Source: an uncultured Clostridium sp.
Lineage (GTDB): Bacteria > Bacillota > Clostridia > Lachnospirales > Lachnospiraceae
DNA: 64,000 nt
Assembly (NCBI RefSeq): GCF_900547735.1
Contig: NZ_URHZ01000008.1
Coordinates: forward strand, 1-64,000
Reading direction: 5' to 3'
Positions within the stretch are counted from its first letter, which is position 1. Every line of letters starts with the position of its first letter. The position numbers and the translations under genes were made by a program. Positions 17,117 to 26,481 of this stretch are shown here, piece by piece. The notes under the pieces are model-generated. The model searched no databases. It saw nothing but the letters and a program-made list of their open reading frames with translations, and had not been told where the DNA came from.

Positions 17117-17965
17117 TCAGTACAATCCCGTCTTTGTCATATATTCATCCAGTTTTTCCAGCCGTTTTCTGCCTTCTTCCCCACTCATCTTTCCCGTCAG
17201 CGTCACGATGATTTCCATCGAAAGCGCCAGTGAGGATATGGAGTTGGCAAAGCTGAACGAATCCACCTGGTTTACAACCGTAACTTCGGCGTTCTCCGCC
17301 ACCGGGGACGTCACGCTGTCCGTAAATACAATCACCGGACAGCCCGCTCTGTGCGCCATCTCCGCTACCGTCAGGGCATGGCCCGAATAGCGCGGGAGGC
17401 TGAACAGGATCAGGACATCTTTCTCCCCCATATCCATTGCCTCATCTTCAAATCCGTCTCTCCGGTTGACGTTTCTGACATCTTTCAGAATATGGGACAG
17501 AACCGTTGTAAAGTAGTCGGCTAGCCCGGCCGTATTTCTGAATCCGGCAATATATTTTTTCTCCGCTTTTAAAAGCATCCCGGCGATTTTTAAGTACTTT
17601 TCATTCCCGTTCTCCACCTGATCGCAGGCGGCCCGGCTGGCGTGCTGCCTCCTGACCGCATCGGGAATTTCCTCCGGCGTGAGACGGTCGGCGTTCTTAA
17701 TCTTCTCATATGGAAGCCTGGAACGGCTGATGGCCTGTTTTACCGTCAGGGCGTCCTCCTGAAGGAAACGGCGGAAACTCCTGAAATTCTCAAACCCCAG
17801 CGTTTTAGCCAGACGGATTACCGAGGTGTCCCCCACTCCCGATGCGGCGGCCAGCTCCATGGATGTCATGACGGCCGCCTCATTCCTATGGGTCAGGAGA
17901 TAATCAAAAACAAGCTGTTCTTTTTTAGACAGTTTTACCGTCCCGGCAATTTCTTCGAGCCGCAC
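17117..17965 (-). CDS. RpiR/MurR-family transcriptional regulator with SIS domain
   Basis: A 282-residue regulator. The N-terminal HTH_6-type domain (about 1-75; ELAAASGVGDTSVIRLAKTLG) is followed by a SIS domain (about 120-260; DVLILFSLPRYSGHALTVAEMAHRAG, key phrase LFSLPRYSGHAL). SIS domains bind phosphosugars, but family members also control amino-acid catabolism. The start is GTG 17965 with GGAG 7 bases upstream, inside the end of the ridA-type gene. It is the last gene of the RidA/dehydratase operon and probably controls it. Confidence 0.88.
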   Translation of the reverse strand: MRLEEIAGTVKLSKKEQLVFDYLLTHRNEAAVMTSMELAAASGVGDTSVIRLAKTLGFENFRSFRRFLQEDALTVKQAISRSRLPYEKIKNADRLTPEEIPDAVRRQHASRAACDQVENGNEKYLKIAGMLLKAEKKYIAGFRNTAGLADYFTTVLSHILKDVRNVNRRDGFEDEAMDMGEKDVLILFSLPRYSGHALTVAEMAHRAGCPVIVFTDSVTSPVAENAEVTVVNQVDSFSFANSISSLALSMEIIVTLTGKMSGEEGRKRLEKLDEYMTKTGLY

Positions 17966-17969
17966 CGCT

Positions 17970-18347
17970 CTACTCCGCTTTCACTTCTGCGGCAGCCTCC
18001 AGCTCCAGGAGGCAGCCTTTATTCAGTCTTCCAACCGGAAGCACAATTCTGGCCGGTTTATGCGCTCCGAAAAATTCACTGTAAACCTTATTTACGTCAC
18101 CCCAGTAATCCATGGAACTAACATAAATCCGGCACATTACCACGTCTTCTTTTGTACATCCGGCCGCGTTCAGCACGCTCTCCATCTTTCCGAGCGCCAT
18201 CCTTGTCTCTGCCTCAATACCGCCTTCCGCCGGCAGTCCCGTCGCCGGATCGGCGGATGTCTGCCCCGATATGTAAAGCGTTCCGTTGCTGATCATTCCC
18301 GGTGTGTAGTGTCCCGATGGGCTGTTTTCATTAAATACCTGTTTCAT
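17970..18347 (-). CDS. RidA-family enamine/imine deaminase
   Basis: A 125-residue YjgF/YER057c/UK114 (Rid) protein. Phrases YISGQTSADPATG and the conserved arginine in DVVMCRIYVSSM are typical. Rid proteins hydrolyse reactive 2-aminoacrylate-type products released by PLP dehydratases. Its position directly after a threonine-dehydratase-like gene and upstream of a peptide/amino-acid operon supports that role here. AGGAGG precedes the ATG by about 10 bases. Confidence 0.92.
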   Translation of the reverse strand: MKQVFNENSPSGHYTPGMISNGTLYISGQTSADPATGLPAEGGIEAETRMALGKMESVLNAAGCTKEDVVMCRIYVSSMDYWGDVNKVYSEFFGAHKPARIVLPVGRLNKGCLLELEAAAEVKAE

Positions 18348-18375
18348 TTTAATTTTACCTCCTTCTTATAAGTAC

Positions 18376-19338
18376 TTAGCAGATTGATTCAAGCTTCATT
18401 ATCTGATCGAGACCGACATTGCCGCCGGAAACGACAAAGCAGACCTTGTCCGACTCTTTTACATCCCATTTTTTAAGTTCTCCCTGGAGCGCCGCGCCAA
18501 TCCCAATACAGGAGGACGGCTCGGCCAGAATTTTTCCTTCCATGAGGAGAAGCTTCATTGCCTTTAACATGAACTCGTCTTTTACTCCCACAAAACCCTC
18601 TACATTGGCGGTGACAATCGGATAATTCCTCTCGCCCGGTTTCTGGGTCAGCAGCGCATCGGCAACCGATTTCTGCTCTTCCAGGTTTACCCGCTCTCCC
18701 ACTTCCACGCTTTTCGCATATCTGCGGAGGACGGCAGGCTCCGCGCCGATTACTTTAGTTCCCGGAATCTTAGACTTAACCGCGGTGCTCACGCCTCCAA
18801 TCAGGCCTCCGCCTCCGATTGGTACCACCACATAATCGGCATCGGGAAGCTGCTCGGCAATCTCAAGTCCCAGGGTTCCCTGGCCTGCAATTATCTGGTA
18901 ATCATCATAGGGATGGATGATCGTATAACCGTACTTTTCGCTGAGCTGTCCGGCGATGACATGGCGTTCGCTCAGTTTACACTGGACCACCTCGGCTCCC
19001 AGATTCCTGATTCCGTCAACCTTCACCTGCGGTGCATTGTCCGGTATGACGATGGTTGCCTTCACTCCAAGAAGTTTTGCCGCAAATGCCACCCCTTTAC
19101 CGTGGTTTCCCGAGGATGCGGCTACCACTCCGTTTTTAAGCTCCTCCTTTGGCAGCGTCAGCATCTTATTCAGGGCGCCCCTGATTTTAAATGAGTTCGT
19201 GCGCTGCATGCACTCCGGCTTGATATACACCTGACATCCCAGTGTTTCATCCAGATTCTGCAGATGAATCACCGGCGTCTGGTAAATATAGGGAGCAAGA
19301 CGCTCCCTTGCCGCCTGGATTTCTTCGATTCCAAACAT
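18376..19338 (-). CDS. Threonine/serine dehydratase-like PLP enzyme (fold type II)
   Basis: A 320-residue PLP enzyme with the Schiff-base lysine K51 in RTNSFKIRGA, the substrate loop SSGNHGKG and the phosphate-binding GGGGLIGG. It is short and lacks a C-terminal ACT-type regulatory domain, as in catabolic dehydratases. Likely reaction: loss of ammonia from a hydroxy-amino acid via an enamine; serine, threonine or a related substrate cannot be distinguished. The partner RidA follows after 28 bases. AAAGGAG precedes the ATG. Upstream lies a five-unit 20-bp tandem repeat (19361-19460), which could carry regulator sites. Confidence 0.88.
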   Translation of the reverse strand: MFGIEEIQAARERLAPYIYQTPVIHLQNLDETLGCQVYIKPECMQRTNSFKIRGALNKMLTLPKEELKNGVVAASSGNHGKGVAFAAKLLGVKATIVIPDNAPQVKVDGIRNLGAEVVQCKLSERHVIAGQLSEKYGYTIIHPYDDYQIIAGQGTLGLEIAEQLPDADYVVVPIGGGGLIGGVSTAVKSKIPGTKVIGAEPAVLRRYAKSVEVGERVNLEEQKSVADALLTQKPGERNYPIVTANVEGFVGVKDEFMLKAMKLLLMEGKILAEPSSCIGIGAALQGELKKWDVKESDKVCFVVSGGNVGLDQIMKLESIC

Positions 19339-19360
19339 GGTAATTGACTCCTTTCATTGC

Positions 19361-19460
19361 TGTTCGATTGACATAGTATCTGCTTGATTGACATAGTATC
19401 TGCTTGATTGACGTAGTATCTGCTTGATTGACGTAGTATCTGCTTGATTGATATAGTATC
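19361..19460. repeat. Five tandem 20-bp repeats upstream of the dehydratase gene
   Basis: Five exactly 20-base units (19361, 19381, 19401, 19421, 19441) carry GATTGACATAGTATC with a few substitutions. They begin 23 bases upstream of the dehydratase ATG, in its 5' leader or promoter zone. A period of 20 bp places each copy on the same face of the helix. Confidence 0.9.
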
Positions 19461-19710
19461 GTTATTCGAAAATACATAATAAATATTTAAAATTATTTCA
19501 TATCAATATAAATGATAATATTTATTTTATCATTTTTACCAGTCTCTGTCAAGAAGCCGGTACCGTATTTTACACTGCGAATCACACTATTACACTGCAC
19601 TTGTGCTTCACTCACAAATCGCCGCCCGGGACAGCATACCTCCTCTTCGCCGGGTATACCTTCTTATATCTCCTTTGAACAGTGACAGGAAACCGGCCGC
19701 CTTCTTCCCT

Positions 19711-19760
19711 GGAAAACAACGAAAAACAAACTTCGCGAACTTTTCATTGCCACTCAACAA
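19711..19760. repeat. REP-like palindromic element, copy A
   Basis: CAACGAAAA and TTTTCATTG form outer arms around TTCGCGAA, the same layout as at 34042-34091 and 37261-37309. This copy touches the oligopeptide-operon terminator. Bases 19461-19710 hold only an AT-rich dehydratase promoter region. Confidence 0.75.
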
Positions 19761-19800
19761 AAAACCGCTGTCCGGTCACTTTCTTATACCGGTACAGCGG
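19759..19800 (-). terminator. Terminator of the oligopeptide transport operon
   Basis: On the minus strand CCGCTGTACCGG pairs with CCGG-ACAGCGG (one bulge), followed by TTTTTTG. Confidence 0.88.
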
Positions 19801-19842
19801 TCGTTCTGTAAACGAATATTTTATATTTCCAAGACACATTTG

Positions 19843-20793
19843 CTATACAAGCGGCCTGTGGCAGAGCACATAATGCCCCGGAACCGGTTCCTGCATCTTC
19901 GGCGTCTCGCAAAAGCATCTTTCATCCGCATACTCGCACCTGGGCGCAAACCGGCACCCGGGACGCGGATCAATGGGCGAGGAAATCTCCCCCTTCAGCA
20001 GCACACGCTCGTTCTTCGCATCCACATCGGGGATGGGAACCGCCGCCAAAAGCGCCTTTGTATACGGGTGCATCTGCCGCTCGAAAAGTTCATCCGTGTC
20101 GGCATATTCCACCATATTTCCCAGATACATCACCAGAATGTGGTTTGAAATATGTTTCACCACCGACAAATCGTGGGTGATAAACAGGTATGTCAGTTTC
20201 CGTTCCTCCTGCAAATCCTGCATCAGGTTCAGAATCTGTGCCTGAATCGAAACATCCAGCGAGGAAACGGGTTCATCACAGACAATGAATTCCGGGTTGA
20301 GGGCCAGCGCCCTGGCAATTCCGATTCTCTGGCGGCGCCCTCCATCCAGCTCATGAGGATAGGAATCCGCAAGCCGTCTGGAAAGTCCGACGATGTCCAT
20401 CAGCTCCTCCACCTTCCTGTCCGCCTCCTCTTTTGTCGGAAACATCTTATAGATGGTCAGCGGTTCGGAGATAATCCGGCTGACCGTCATCCTGGGATTG
20501 AGGGATGAAAAGGGATCCTGAAATACAATCTGCATATTCCGGCGCAGATCCTTAAACTGTTTCTTTGTGATGTTGGTGATGTCATTTCCATTGAAGAAAA
20601 TCTGTCCGCCGGTATTGTCCAGCAGATGGAGGATGGTTCTTCCAAGCGTAGATTTACCGCATCCGCTCTCCCCAACGACTCCCAAAGTCTGTCCCCGTTC
20701 CAGGCGGAAGCTGATTCCGTCCACTGCGTGCAGCATCCCCTTCGGTGTTTTAAAATACTTTTTTAGTTCTCTTACTTCCAGAAGCACATCCAT
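19843..20793 (-). CDS. Oligopeptide ABC transporter ATPase (OppF/DppF type)
   Basis: A 316-residue cytoplasmic ATPase. Walker A GESGCGKST, Walker B FIVCDEPVSSLD, and the C-terminal oligopeptide-transporter cysteine-rich tail (PGCRFAPRCEYADERC) are present. The signature is ELDGGRRQR rather than the common SGGQ form, a variant often seen in clostridial DppF. Starting at ATG 20793 makes a 4-base ATGA overlap with the preceding ATPase gene; the longer frame to 20832 lies inside that gene. It pairs with the neighbouring OppD-type ATPase. A terminator follows. Confidence 0.92.
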   Translation of the reverse strand: MDVLLEVRELKKYFKTPKGMLHAVDGISFRLERGQTLGVVGESGCGKSTLGRTILHLLDNTGGQIFFNGNDITNITKKQFKDLRRNMQIVFQDPFSSLNPRMTVSRIISEPLTIYKMFPTKEEADRKVEELMDIVGLSRRLADSYPHELDGGRRQRIGIARALALNPEFIVCDEPVSSLDVSIQAQILNLMQDLQEERKLTYLFITHDLSVVKHISNHILVMYLGNMVEYADTDELFERQMHPYTKALLAAVPIPDVDAKNERVLLKGEISSPIDPRPGCRFAPRCEYADERCFCETPKMQEPVPGHYVLCHRPLV

Positions 20794-21776
20794 CAAAAAC
20801 CGGCCTCCTTTCCCTCCAGGCACAGCCTGCATTTTACAAAATGGCCCGGCTCTACTTCACATATTCCGGGATCGGACTGCTCACACGCCTCCGTCTTCAT
20901 ATCACAGCGGTCTGCAAAGCTGCATCCGGCCGGAAGATTCGACGGGTCCGGCATCAGGCCCTTGATTGGTTTCAGCCGCTTCACCTTGTCTTTCAGATTG
21001 GGAAGCGAGTTAAAAAGGCCCCTGGTATAGGGATGTTTTGTATTTCTATAGATCTGCCGGAGAGTCCCGCACTCGACGATTTCCCCCGCATACATAATCG
21101 CCACTCTGTCGCACACTTCCGCTACAACGCCCAGGTCATGGGTGATCAGAATCATGGACGTGTCAAACTGCTGTTTTAACCTGGTCATCAGTTCCAGCAC
21201 CTGCGCCTGAATTGTCACATCCAGAGCCGTCGTCGGCTCATCGGCCACTAAAAGCTCCGGGTTGCAGGCCAGTGCGATGGCAATCACCACCCTCTGTTTC
21301 ATGCCGCCCGAAAACTGATGCGGATATTCTGCAAAACGGTCGGACCTGATTCCCACCAGTTCCAGCATGTCCATTGCCTTCTTCTGGGCCTGCTCCGGTG
21401 AAATCTTTTCATGCAGGCGGATCACCTCGGTAATCTGGTCTCCGACCGTAAGCACCGGATTCAGCGCCGTCATCGGATCCTGGAAAATCATTGAGATCTT
21501 ATGGCCTCTGATTTTCCTCATTTCCCTGGATGACTTCTTCAGAAGATTCTCCCCCTCAAACTCAATTTCCCCGCTTACAATTCTTCCGGGAGGATCCGGA
21601 ATCAGTCCCATGATTCCCAGGGCCGTCGTCGTCTTTCCGGCTCCGGTTTCACCCACCAGTCCCAGCGTCTCACCCTTTTGCAGGCTGAATGATACCCGAT
21701 TGACCGCCTTTACGACGTTCTCATCCGTTTCATAATATATGGTCAAATCACTGACCTTTAATAATTCTTCCGCCAT
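20793..21776 (-). CDS. Oligopeptide ABC transporter ATPase (OppD/DppD type)
   Basis: A 327-residue ATPase with Walker A GETGAGKTT, signature FSGGMKQR, Walker B LLVADEPTTALD and the oligopeptide C-terminal region (LPAGCSFADRCDMKTEAC). It lies 12 bases after the OppC-type permease and overlaps the next ATPase gene. Together the five genes from 25385 to 19843 encode a complete binding-protein-dependent peptide importer. Confidence 0.93.
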   Translation of the reverse strand: MAEELLKVSDLTIYYETDENVVKAVNRVSFSLQKGETLGLVGETGAGKTTTALGIMGLIPDPPGRIVSGEIEFEGENLLKKSSREMRKIRGHKISMIFQDPMTALNPVLTVGDQITEVIRLHEKISPEQAQKKAMDMLELVGIRSDRFAEYPHQFSGGMKQRVVIAIALACNPELLVADEPTTALDVTIQAQVLELMTRLKQQFDTSMILITHDLGVVAEVCDRVAIMYAGEIVECGTLRQIYRNTKHPYTRGLFNSLPNLKDKVKRLKPIKGLMPDPSNLPAGCSFADRCDMKTEACEQSDPGICEVEPGHFVKCRLCLEGKEAGF

Positions 21777-21788
21777 GATGCCGCCCTC

Positions 21789-22676
21789 CTAATTCTTTAA
21801 ACGTGGATCCAGCGCATCCCGCAGGCCGTCACCAAAGAGATTCAGCGAATAAATCGTCATCATAATCATCAGACCCGGGAATGTAACTATATACCAGTAA
21901 TCCCGGATATACTGACGACCTGCCGAAAGCATGCCGCCCCAGTCCGGTATCGGCGGCTGGATTCCAAGGCCGATAAAGCTTAAGCCCGCCGCATCCAGAA
22001 TGGCCGTTGCCACTCCGATGGTTGCCTGTACGATCATCGGCGCCAGGCAGTTGGGCAGAATATGGAACAAAATAATATGGAAATCACTGGCTCCAACCGC
22101 CCGGGCCGCCTCCACAAATTCCTGATCCTTGACCGACAGAATCTGTGCGCGCACCACTCTGGCATACCGCGGAATTTCACTGACTCCGATGGCTATCATC
22201 AGATTAAACAGTCCCTGCCCGAGCATGGCCGCGATGGAGATCGCCAGTAGAATACTGGGAATCGAAAGGACAATGTCAATGGCGCGCATGATCACATTGT
22301 CCAGCACATTGCCGTAATATCCCGCAATAGAGCCAAGAATTGTTCCGAATACAACGGAAATGCTCACGGAAACAAGACCGACCGCCAGCGAGATACGGCT
22401 TCCGTAGATCACGCGGCTCAGTATATCACGGCCCAGGTTATCGGTTCCGAATGGAAACTCCCGGCAAGGAAATATAAATCTCCGGCTCAGCAACTGATCA
22501 TCATATCCGTATGGTGCGATAACGGGCGCCAGAACGGCACAGATAATCAGGAGAATAATGACAATCAGACCCAACATGGCCGCCTTATTCTTTTTCAGTC
22601 TGCGCCAGATTCCTTTTAGCTGGCTCTGCCGCTTTCTGGCCCCAGTTCCGTTCTTTTTTACATCTGCTGCCAACAC
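21789..22676 (-). CDS. Oligopeptide ABC transporter permease (OppC/DppC type)
   Basis: A 295-residue permease with a basic cytoplasmic N-terminus, six predicted membrane segments, the PFGTDNLGRDILSR phrase typical of the DppC family and the EAA loop EAARAVGASDFHIILFHILPN (key part EAARAVGAS). It follows the OppB-type permease by 12 bases and pairs with it. Confidence 0.93.
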   Translation of the reverse strand: MLAADVKKNGTGARKRQSQLKGIWRRLKKNKAAMLGLIVIILLIICAVLAPVIAPYGYDDQLLSRRFIFPCREFPFGTDNLGRDILSRVIYGSRISLAVGLVSVSISVVFGTILGSIAGYYGNVLDNVIMRAIDIVLSIPSILLAISIAAMLGQGLFNLMIAIGVSEIPRYARVVRAQILSVKDQEFVEAARAVGASDFHIILFHILPNCLAPMIVQATIGVATAILDAAGLSFIGLGIQPPIPDWGGMLSAGRQYIRDYWYIVTFPGLMIMMTIYSLNLFGDGLRDALDPRLKN

Positions 22677-22688
22677 AAAGCCACCCCC

Positions 22689-23699
22689 TTATTTTCTATC
22701 TGTTTCCTGATTCGCCGTCTGAACCGCTTCGCGGCTCACGGTCCGTGTGTTTTCTTTTCTTCGTTTCTGCGCCTTATACTGTGATTTTATCCTTGGGTCA
22801 ATAAAGGCGTATAAAAGATCGACGACAAGATTGACCAGGCTGACCACAATGGCTACAAACAGGACACCGCCCTGCACCACCGGATAATTCCGGGCATTGA
22901 TCGCATCCACCATCATTTTCCCGAGTCCGGGGATGGAGAAAATCGTCTCCGCCATGACGGCTCCGCCAAGCAGGCCGCCGAAGGACAGGCCGGCTACGGT
23001 GATAATGGGAATCAGTGCATTTTTAAGCGCATGCTTTACAATTACGACCCGCTCCGTCTGTCCTTTGGCCCTGGCCGTGCGGATATAATCCTGCCGCAGG
23101 ACTTCCAGCATACTGGAACGCGTCATTCGCATAATTGTAGAAGCGGTGCTGGGTCCGATGGCCAGCACAGGCAGAACCCAGTAGCGCGGACCGGAAAAAC
23201 CGGATGCAGGCAGAACCCGGAGCCAGACGGCAAATACGATAATTAACATTAGTCCCTGCCAGAACGTCGGCATCGACACGCCTAACAGAGACAGCCCCGT
23301 GGCCAAATTGTCGAATATGGAATACTGTTTGGTCGCCGCGATTACGCCTGCCACAATTCCGATAATCAGCGCCAGCGTGATACTCAATGTTGCCAGCAAA
23401 AGCGTTGTCGGGAAGCGATCGAGAATTTCTTCCAGAACCGGACGCTTGGTTGAATAGGAAATTCCCAGATCTCCCTCCGTGACGATTCCTTTAATGTACT
23501 TTCCATAGCGGACGAGAAACGGTTCATTTAACCCCATTTCCTCCCGCAGCTCCTCCACAACGGATTCCTCTGCACGCTCTCCCAGCAGCATTCTCGCCGG
23601 ATCGCCCGGTGTGAAATACATCATTGTAAAAATAACAAAAGAGATGCCAAGCAAAACCGGCAGCATCATAAATAAACGTCTGACTATATAACGATACAA
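22689..23699 (-). CDS. Oligopeptide ABC transporter permease (OppB/DppB type)
   Basis: A 336-residue permease. Typical features are the start YIVRRLFMMLPVLLGISF, the phrase FTPGDPARMLLG and the EAA loop RTARAKG. A C-terminal charged tail (KAQKRRKENTRT) is longer than usual for the family. It lies 81 bases after the binding-protein gene, separated by a hairpin at 23722-23761 that may stabilise the binding-protein message. Confidence 0.93.
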   Translation of the reverse strand: MYRYIVRRLFMMLPVLLGISFVIFTMMYFTPGDPARMLLGERAEESVVEELREEMGLNEPFLVRYGKYIKGIVTEGDLGISYSTKRPVLEEILDRFPTTLLLATLSITLALIIGIVAGVIAATKQYSIFDNLATGLSLLGVSMPTFWQGLMLIIVFAVWLRVLPASGFSGPRYWVLPVLAIGPSTASTIMRMTRSSMLEVLRQDYIRTARAKGQTERVVIVKHALKNALIPIITVAGLSFGGLLGGAVMAETIFSIPGLGKMMVDAINARNYPVVQGGVLFVAIVVSLVNLVVDLLYAFIDPRIKSQYKAQKRRKENTRTVSREAVQTANQETDRK

Positions 23700-23721
23700 C
23701 GATATTTCACCTCACTTTGCA

Positions 23722-23761
23722 GCTGCCATACAGCCGCGTTTTCCGTTTTCTGCATGGCAGC
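23722..23761 (-). other. Intercistronic hairpin after the binding-protein gene
   Basis: GCTGCCAT (23722-23729) pairs with ATGGCAGC (23754-23761). No T-run follows on the minus strand. Such hairpins often protect a highly expressed binding-protein transcript. Confidence 0.5.
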
Positions 23762-23780
23762 ATATCACTATGTCATTTCA

Positions 23781-25385
23781 TTATTCATGTACAATAACCT
23801 TGGCCAGATTCGGCGTGTTTCCCGGGCTGCATTCCAGATTTTCGACTTTTGCGGAAGTCGCATAGACAACATCGGAGAATGCAATCGGGATCATGTAATG
23901 TGTATCCCACATATATTTCTGTGCTTCTTTATATAATGCGGCACGTTCGGTTTCATCGTAAATCGTGCGTCCTTCGTCCAGATATGCGTCGATCTTATCG
24001 TCATTTCCCTGTAAAACGCCGCCGTAGCCGCTCTTCCATAGACCCAATGCCTGATCCGGATCCCCGGAGCTGGCCGTAAATGCGGAGATTCCAAGCTGTA
24101 CTTCACCGGCTGCTTCCTGCTCTGCAAAGGATGCATATTCCATGATATCGACTTTGGCATTCACGCCCACTGCCTTCCACATATTCTGGGCGATTTCCAG
24201 AATATCCACAAACTGTGTATTATCATATCCTTTTACCGTAATGTCCAGACCGTTCTCATAACCGGCTTCTTTCAGAAGCGCTTTTGCCTGATCCGGATCA
24301 TAGGGGTTGATTCCCATCGATACATAACCAAAGATATTGGGTGACATAACGGAATCCGAAGTTTTTGCGGTGCCTGTAAATACGGCGTCTACAATCGAGT
24401 CCATATCCAGGGCGTATGCCAGAGCCTGGCGCACACGGATGTCTTTCATCACCGGATCTTCCATGCTGATACTGATATAGGTGTGTTTCAGGCCTGTTCC
24501 GCTGACAAGGCGCAGTTCCTGGTTCTCTTTGATTCTGTCAATATCGTTTGTGGAAACATCGTAGATCAGGTCAACTCCGCCTGTTTCCAGCTCAATCGTC
24601 CTGTTGGCCGGTTCTGCGATAAATTTGATGAGAAGTGTCTTATAAGTTGGCTTCTCTCCCCAGTAATCTTCGTTGCGTTCCAGTTCGATACTGGTTCCCG
24701 TTGTCCAGTTTTTCATTTTTAGAGGACCGGAACCTACAGGATTGCGGCCGAACTCATCGTCGCCCATTTCCTCGACAGCTTTCTTACAGAGAATTCCACC
24801 TTCCGGCGCGGACAGGAAGTTGAAAATCGGAGCCATCGGCTCTTTCAGCTTCAGCTCTAAGGTCACATCGTCAATCACCTTTGTATTTTCCGTGTCAATG
24901 GACTGGAACAGAGGAGCGCTTCCCGATTTTTCGCTGGCGCGCACCAGTGTGTAACGCACGTCCTCGGCGGTCATTTTTTCGCCGTTATGAAAGATTACGT
25001 CGTCACGAAGCGTAAAGCGGATTGTGGTGTCATCCACGTTTTCCCAGCTTGTGGCTACGGATGGAACCAGATTTCCGTCCTCATCCTTTACCACCAGGAA
25101 ATCGTATATTTCACGGCGCACCGCCTCGGAAACAAGCTGGGTGTTCAGATGCGGATCCAGGCTGGCCGGTTCGTCCCTAATCGCGACGGACAGCGTGTCT
25201 TTAAATTCGGAGCCTTTTGCCCCGGAATCGCCGGCTCCGGCGCTTTCTTCCGATTCTGCCGGTGCGCTTTTTTCAGGAGCGGCGCCCGTTTTCCCGGAAC
25301 CGCAGCCCGTCAGAATTAAAGCGGCCGCCGTAATCAGTACAAAGCTTTTTTTCATCAGGCTTTTCTTAACAAAATTTTTCTTCAT
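23781..25385 (-). CDS. Oligopeptide-binding lipoprotein (SBP family 5)
   Basis: A 534-residue extracellular lipoprotein when started at ATG 25385 (GGGAG 7 bases upstream). The lipobox LILTGC is followed by a serine/glutamate linker. The family-5 start SVAIRDEPASLDPHLNTQ and the phrase RFTLRDDVIFHNGEKMTAEDV are visible. It delivers peptides or similar ligands to the OppBC permease. It lies 49 bases after the D-cysteine-desulfhydrase-like gene in the same sigma-54-headed operon. The longer frame to 25526 overlaps that gene and is rejected. Confidence 0.92.
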   Translation of the reverse strand: MKKNFVKKSLMKKSFVLITAAALILTGCGSGKTGAAPEKSAPAESEESAGAGDSGAKGSEFKDTLSVAIRDEPASLDPHLNTQLVSEAVRREIYDFLVVKDEDGNLVPSVATSWENVDDTTIRFTLRDDVIFHNGEKMTAEDVRYTLVRASEKSGSAPLFQSIDTENTKVIDDVTLELKLKEPMAPIFNFLSAPEGGILCKKAVEEMGDDEFGRNPVGSGPLKMKNWTTGTSIELERNEDYWGEKPTYKTLLIKFIAEPANRTIELETGGVDLIYDVSTNDIDRIKENQELRLVSGTGLKHTYISISMEDPVMKDIRVRQALAYALDMDSIVDAVFTGTAKTSDSVMSPNIFGYVSMGINPYDPDQAKALLKEAGYENGLDITVKGYDNTQFVDILEIAQNMWKAVGVNAKVDIMEYASFAEQEAAGEVQLGISAFTASSGDPDQALGLWKSGYGGVLQGNDDKIDAYLDEGRTIYDETERAALYKEAQKYMWDTHYMIPIAFSDVVYATSAKVENLECSPGNTPNLAKVIVHE

Positions 25386-25434
25386 AATCTCCCTCTCTTT
25401 CTCTTGTGTGTTTTTGTTACTCCTCACATTCTGT

Positions 25435-26448
25435 TTATTCTTCAAACTGGGCAAACAGCGAGCCAAATCCTCCCGTATGCAGGAAGCATACATTGCCCTC
25501 TGTCTTTCCTTTTCGAATCCGGTCAATCATGCCTGCCATTACTTTGCTGTTATAGACATTTTCAAGGTACAGGCCTTCCTCCGCCGGGAATTGTAACACC
25601 ATTCCGGAACTTTCGGGCGTATTGCTTCCCCAGCCTCCGCCCCTGTAATCATCAAGGATAATGAAACCTTCCTCCGTTCCCCGTTCAAAGGACAATCCCG
25701 TTATTTTCTCCACCTGGGAGAGCGCCGATTCTATTCCTTCCGACAGCAGGATTCTGTCGTCATCCACGCTGATTACATTAATGCGGAACGGACACCCTAG
25801 CTGCGCGTTTCCGAAGATCAGTCCGGCCGCCACTCCGCCGTTGCCTCCGGGTACAAACAAATCGCGGATCCCCAGTTTCTGTTCCTCATTCTGGCGCATC
25901 AGCTCCACCGCCGCATTCACATATCCAAGCGCCCCAAAACCGGTTGTGGCTCCATTTTCAATGACATACGGGTTCCTCCCCTGGGCACGGTATGCCTCGC
26001 ACAGGTTTGATACGTACTCGTCTCTCCGGGGGCGGCTGATTGCTCCTGCATAATACGTCTTGACCTGGCTCAAATGGTTAAGCAGTTCGTTTCCGCAGAA
26101 TTTTTCAGGTTTTTCACCATTGTGGACGATGACGCATTCGACTCTCAGCCTTGCGCAGGCATTGGCTGCAAGCGTACACAGGTTGGACTGCATCGGACCC
26201 GAAACTATTACGAGATCGTGATGTCCGTCCAACACCTGCTTCATAATAAATTCAAGGCTGCGGACCTTATTTCCCCCGGGTCCCAATCCGGTCATATCAT
26301 CTCTTTTAATAAAGATTTTCCCAAACTCAAGCGTCTCCTCCAGATTGTACAATCGGTGCAGCGGCGTGGGGAAAATTCCTATTTCAGTTTTCCCAATCTT
26401 TTGCAGGCAGCCGTTCAGCCGCTCCATTTCCGTATCGGTGATGACCAT
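25435..26448 (-). CDS. D-cysteine desulfhydrase / ACC deaminase-like PLP enzyme
   Basis: A 337-residue fold-type II PLP enzyme with the Schiff-base lysine in GGNKVRSLE, the substrate loop SGPMQSNL and the PLP-phosphate loop PGGNGGVAAG. Members include D-cysteine desulfhydrase and ACC deaminase; many homologues act on other D-amino acids or on 2,3-diaminopropionate-like substrates. It is the first gene behind a consensus sigma-54 promoter and is cotranscribed with a peptide transporter, so its substrate is probably released from, or imported by, that system. Confidence 0.85.
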   Translation of the reverse strand: MVITDTEMERLNGCLQKIGKTEIGIFPTPLHRLYNLEETLEFGKIFIKRDDMTGLGPGGNKVRSLEFIMKQVLDGHHDLVIVSGPMQSNLCTLAANACARLRVECVIVHNGEKPEKFCGNELLNHLSQVKTYYAGAISRPRRDEYVSNLCEAYRAQGRNPYVIENGATTGFGALGYVNAAVELMRQNEEQKLGIRDLFVPGGNGGVAAGLIFGNAQLGCPFRINVISVDDDRILLSEGIESALSQVEKITGLSFERGTEEGFIILDDYRGGGWGSNTPESSGMVLQFPAEEGLYLENVYNSKVMAGMIDRIRKGKTEGNVCFLHTGGFGSLFAQFEE

Positions 26449-26481
26449 CGTATTCCCTCCCTTCTCTTTACTCTATAAAAC

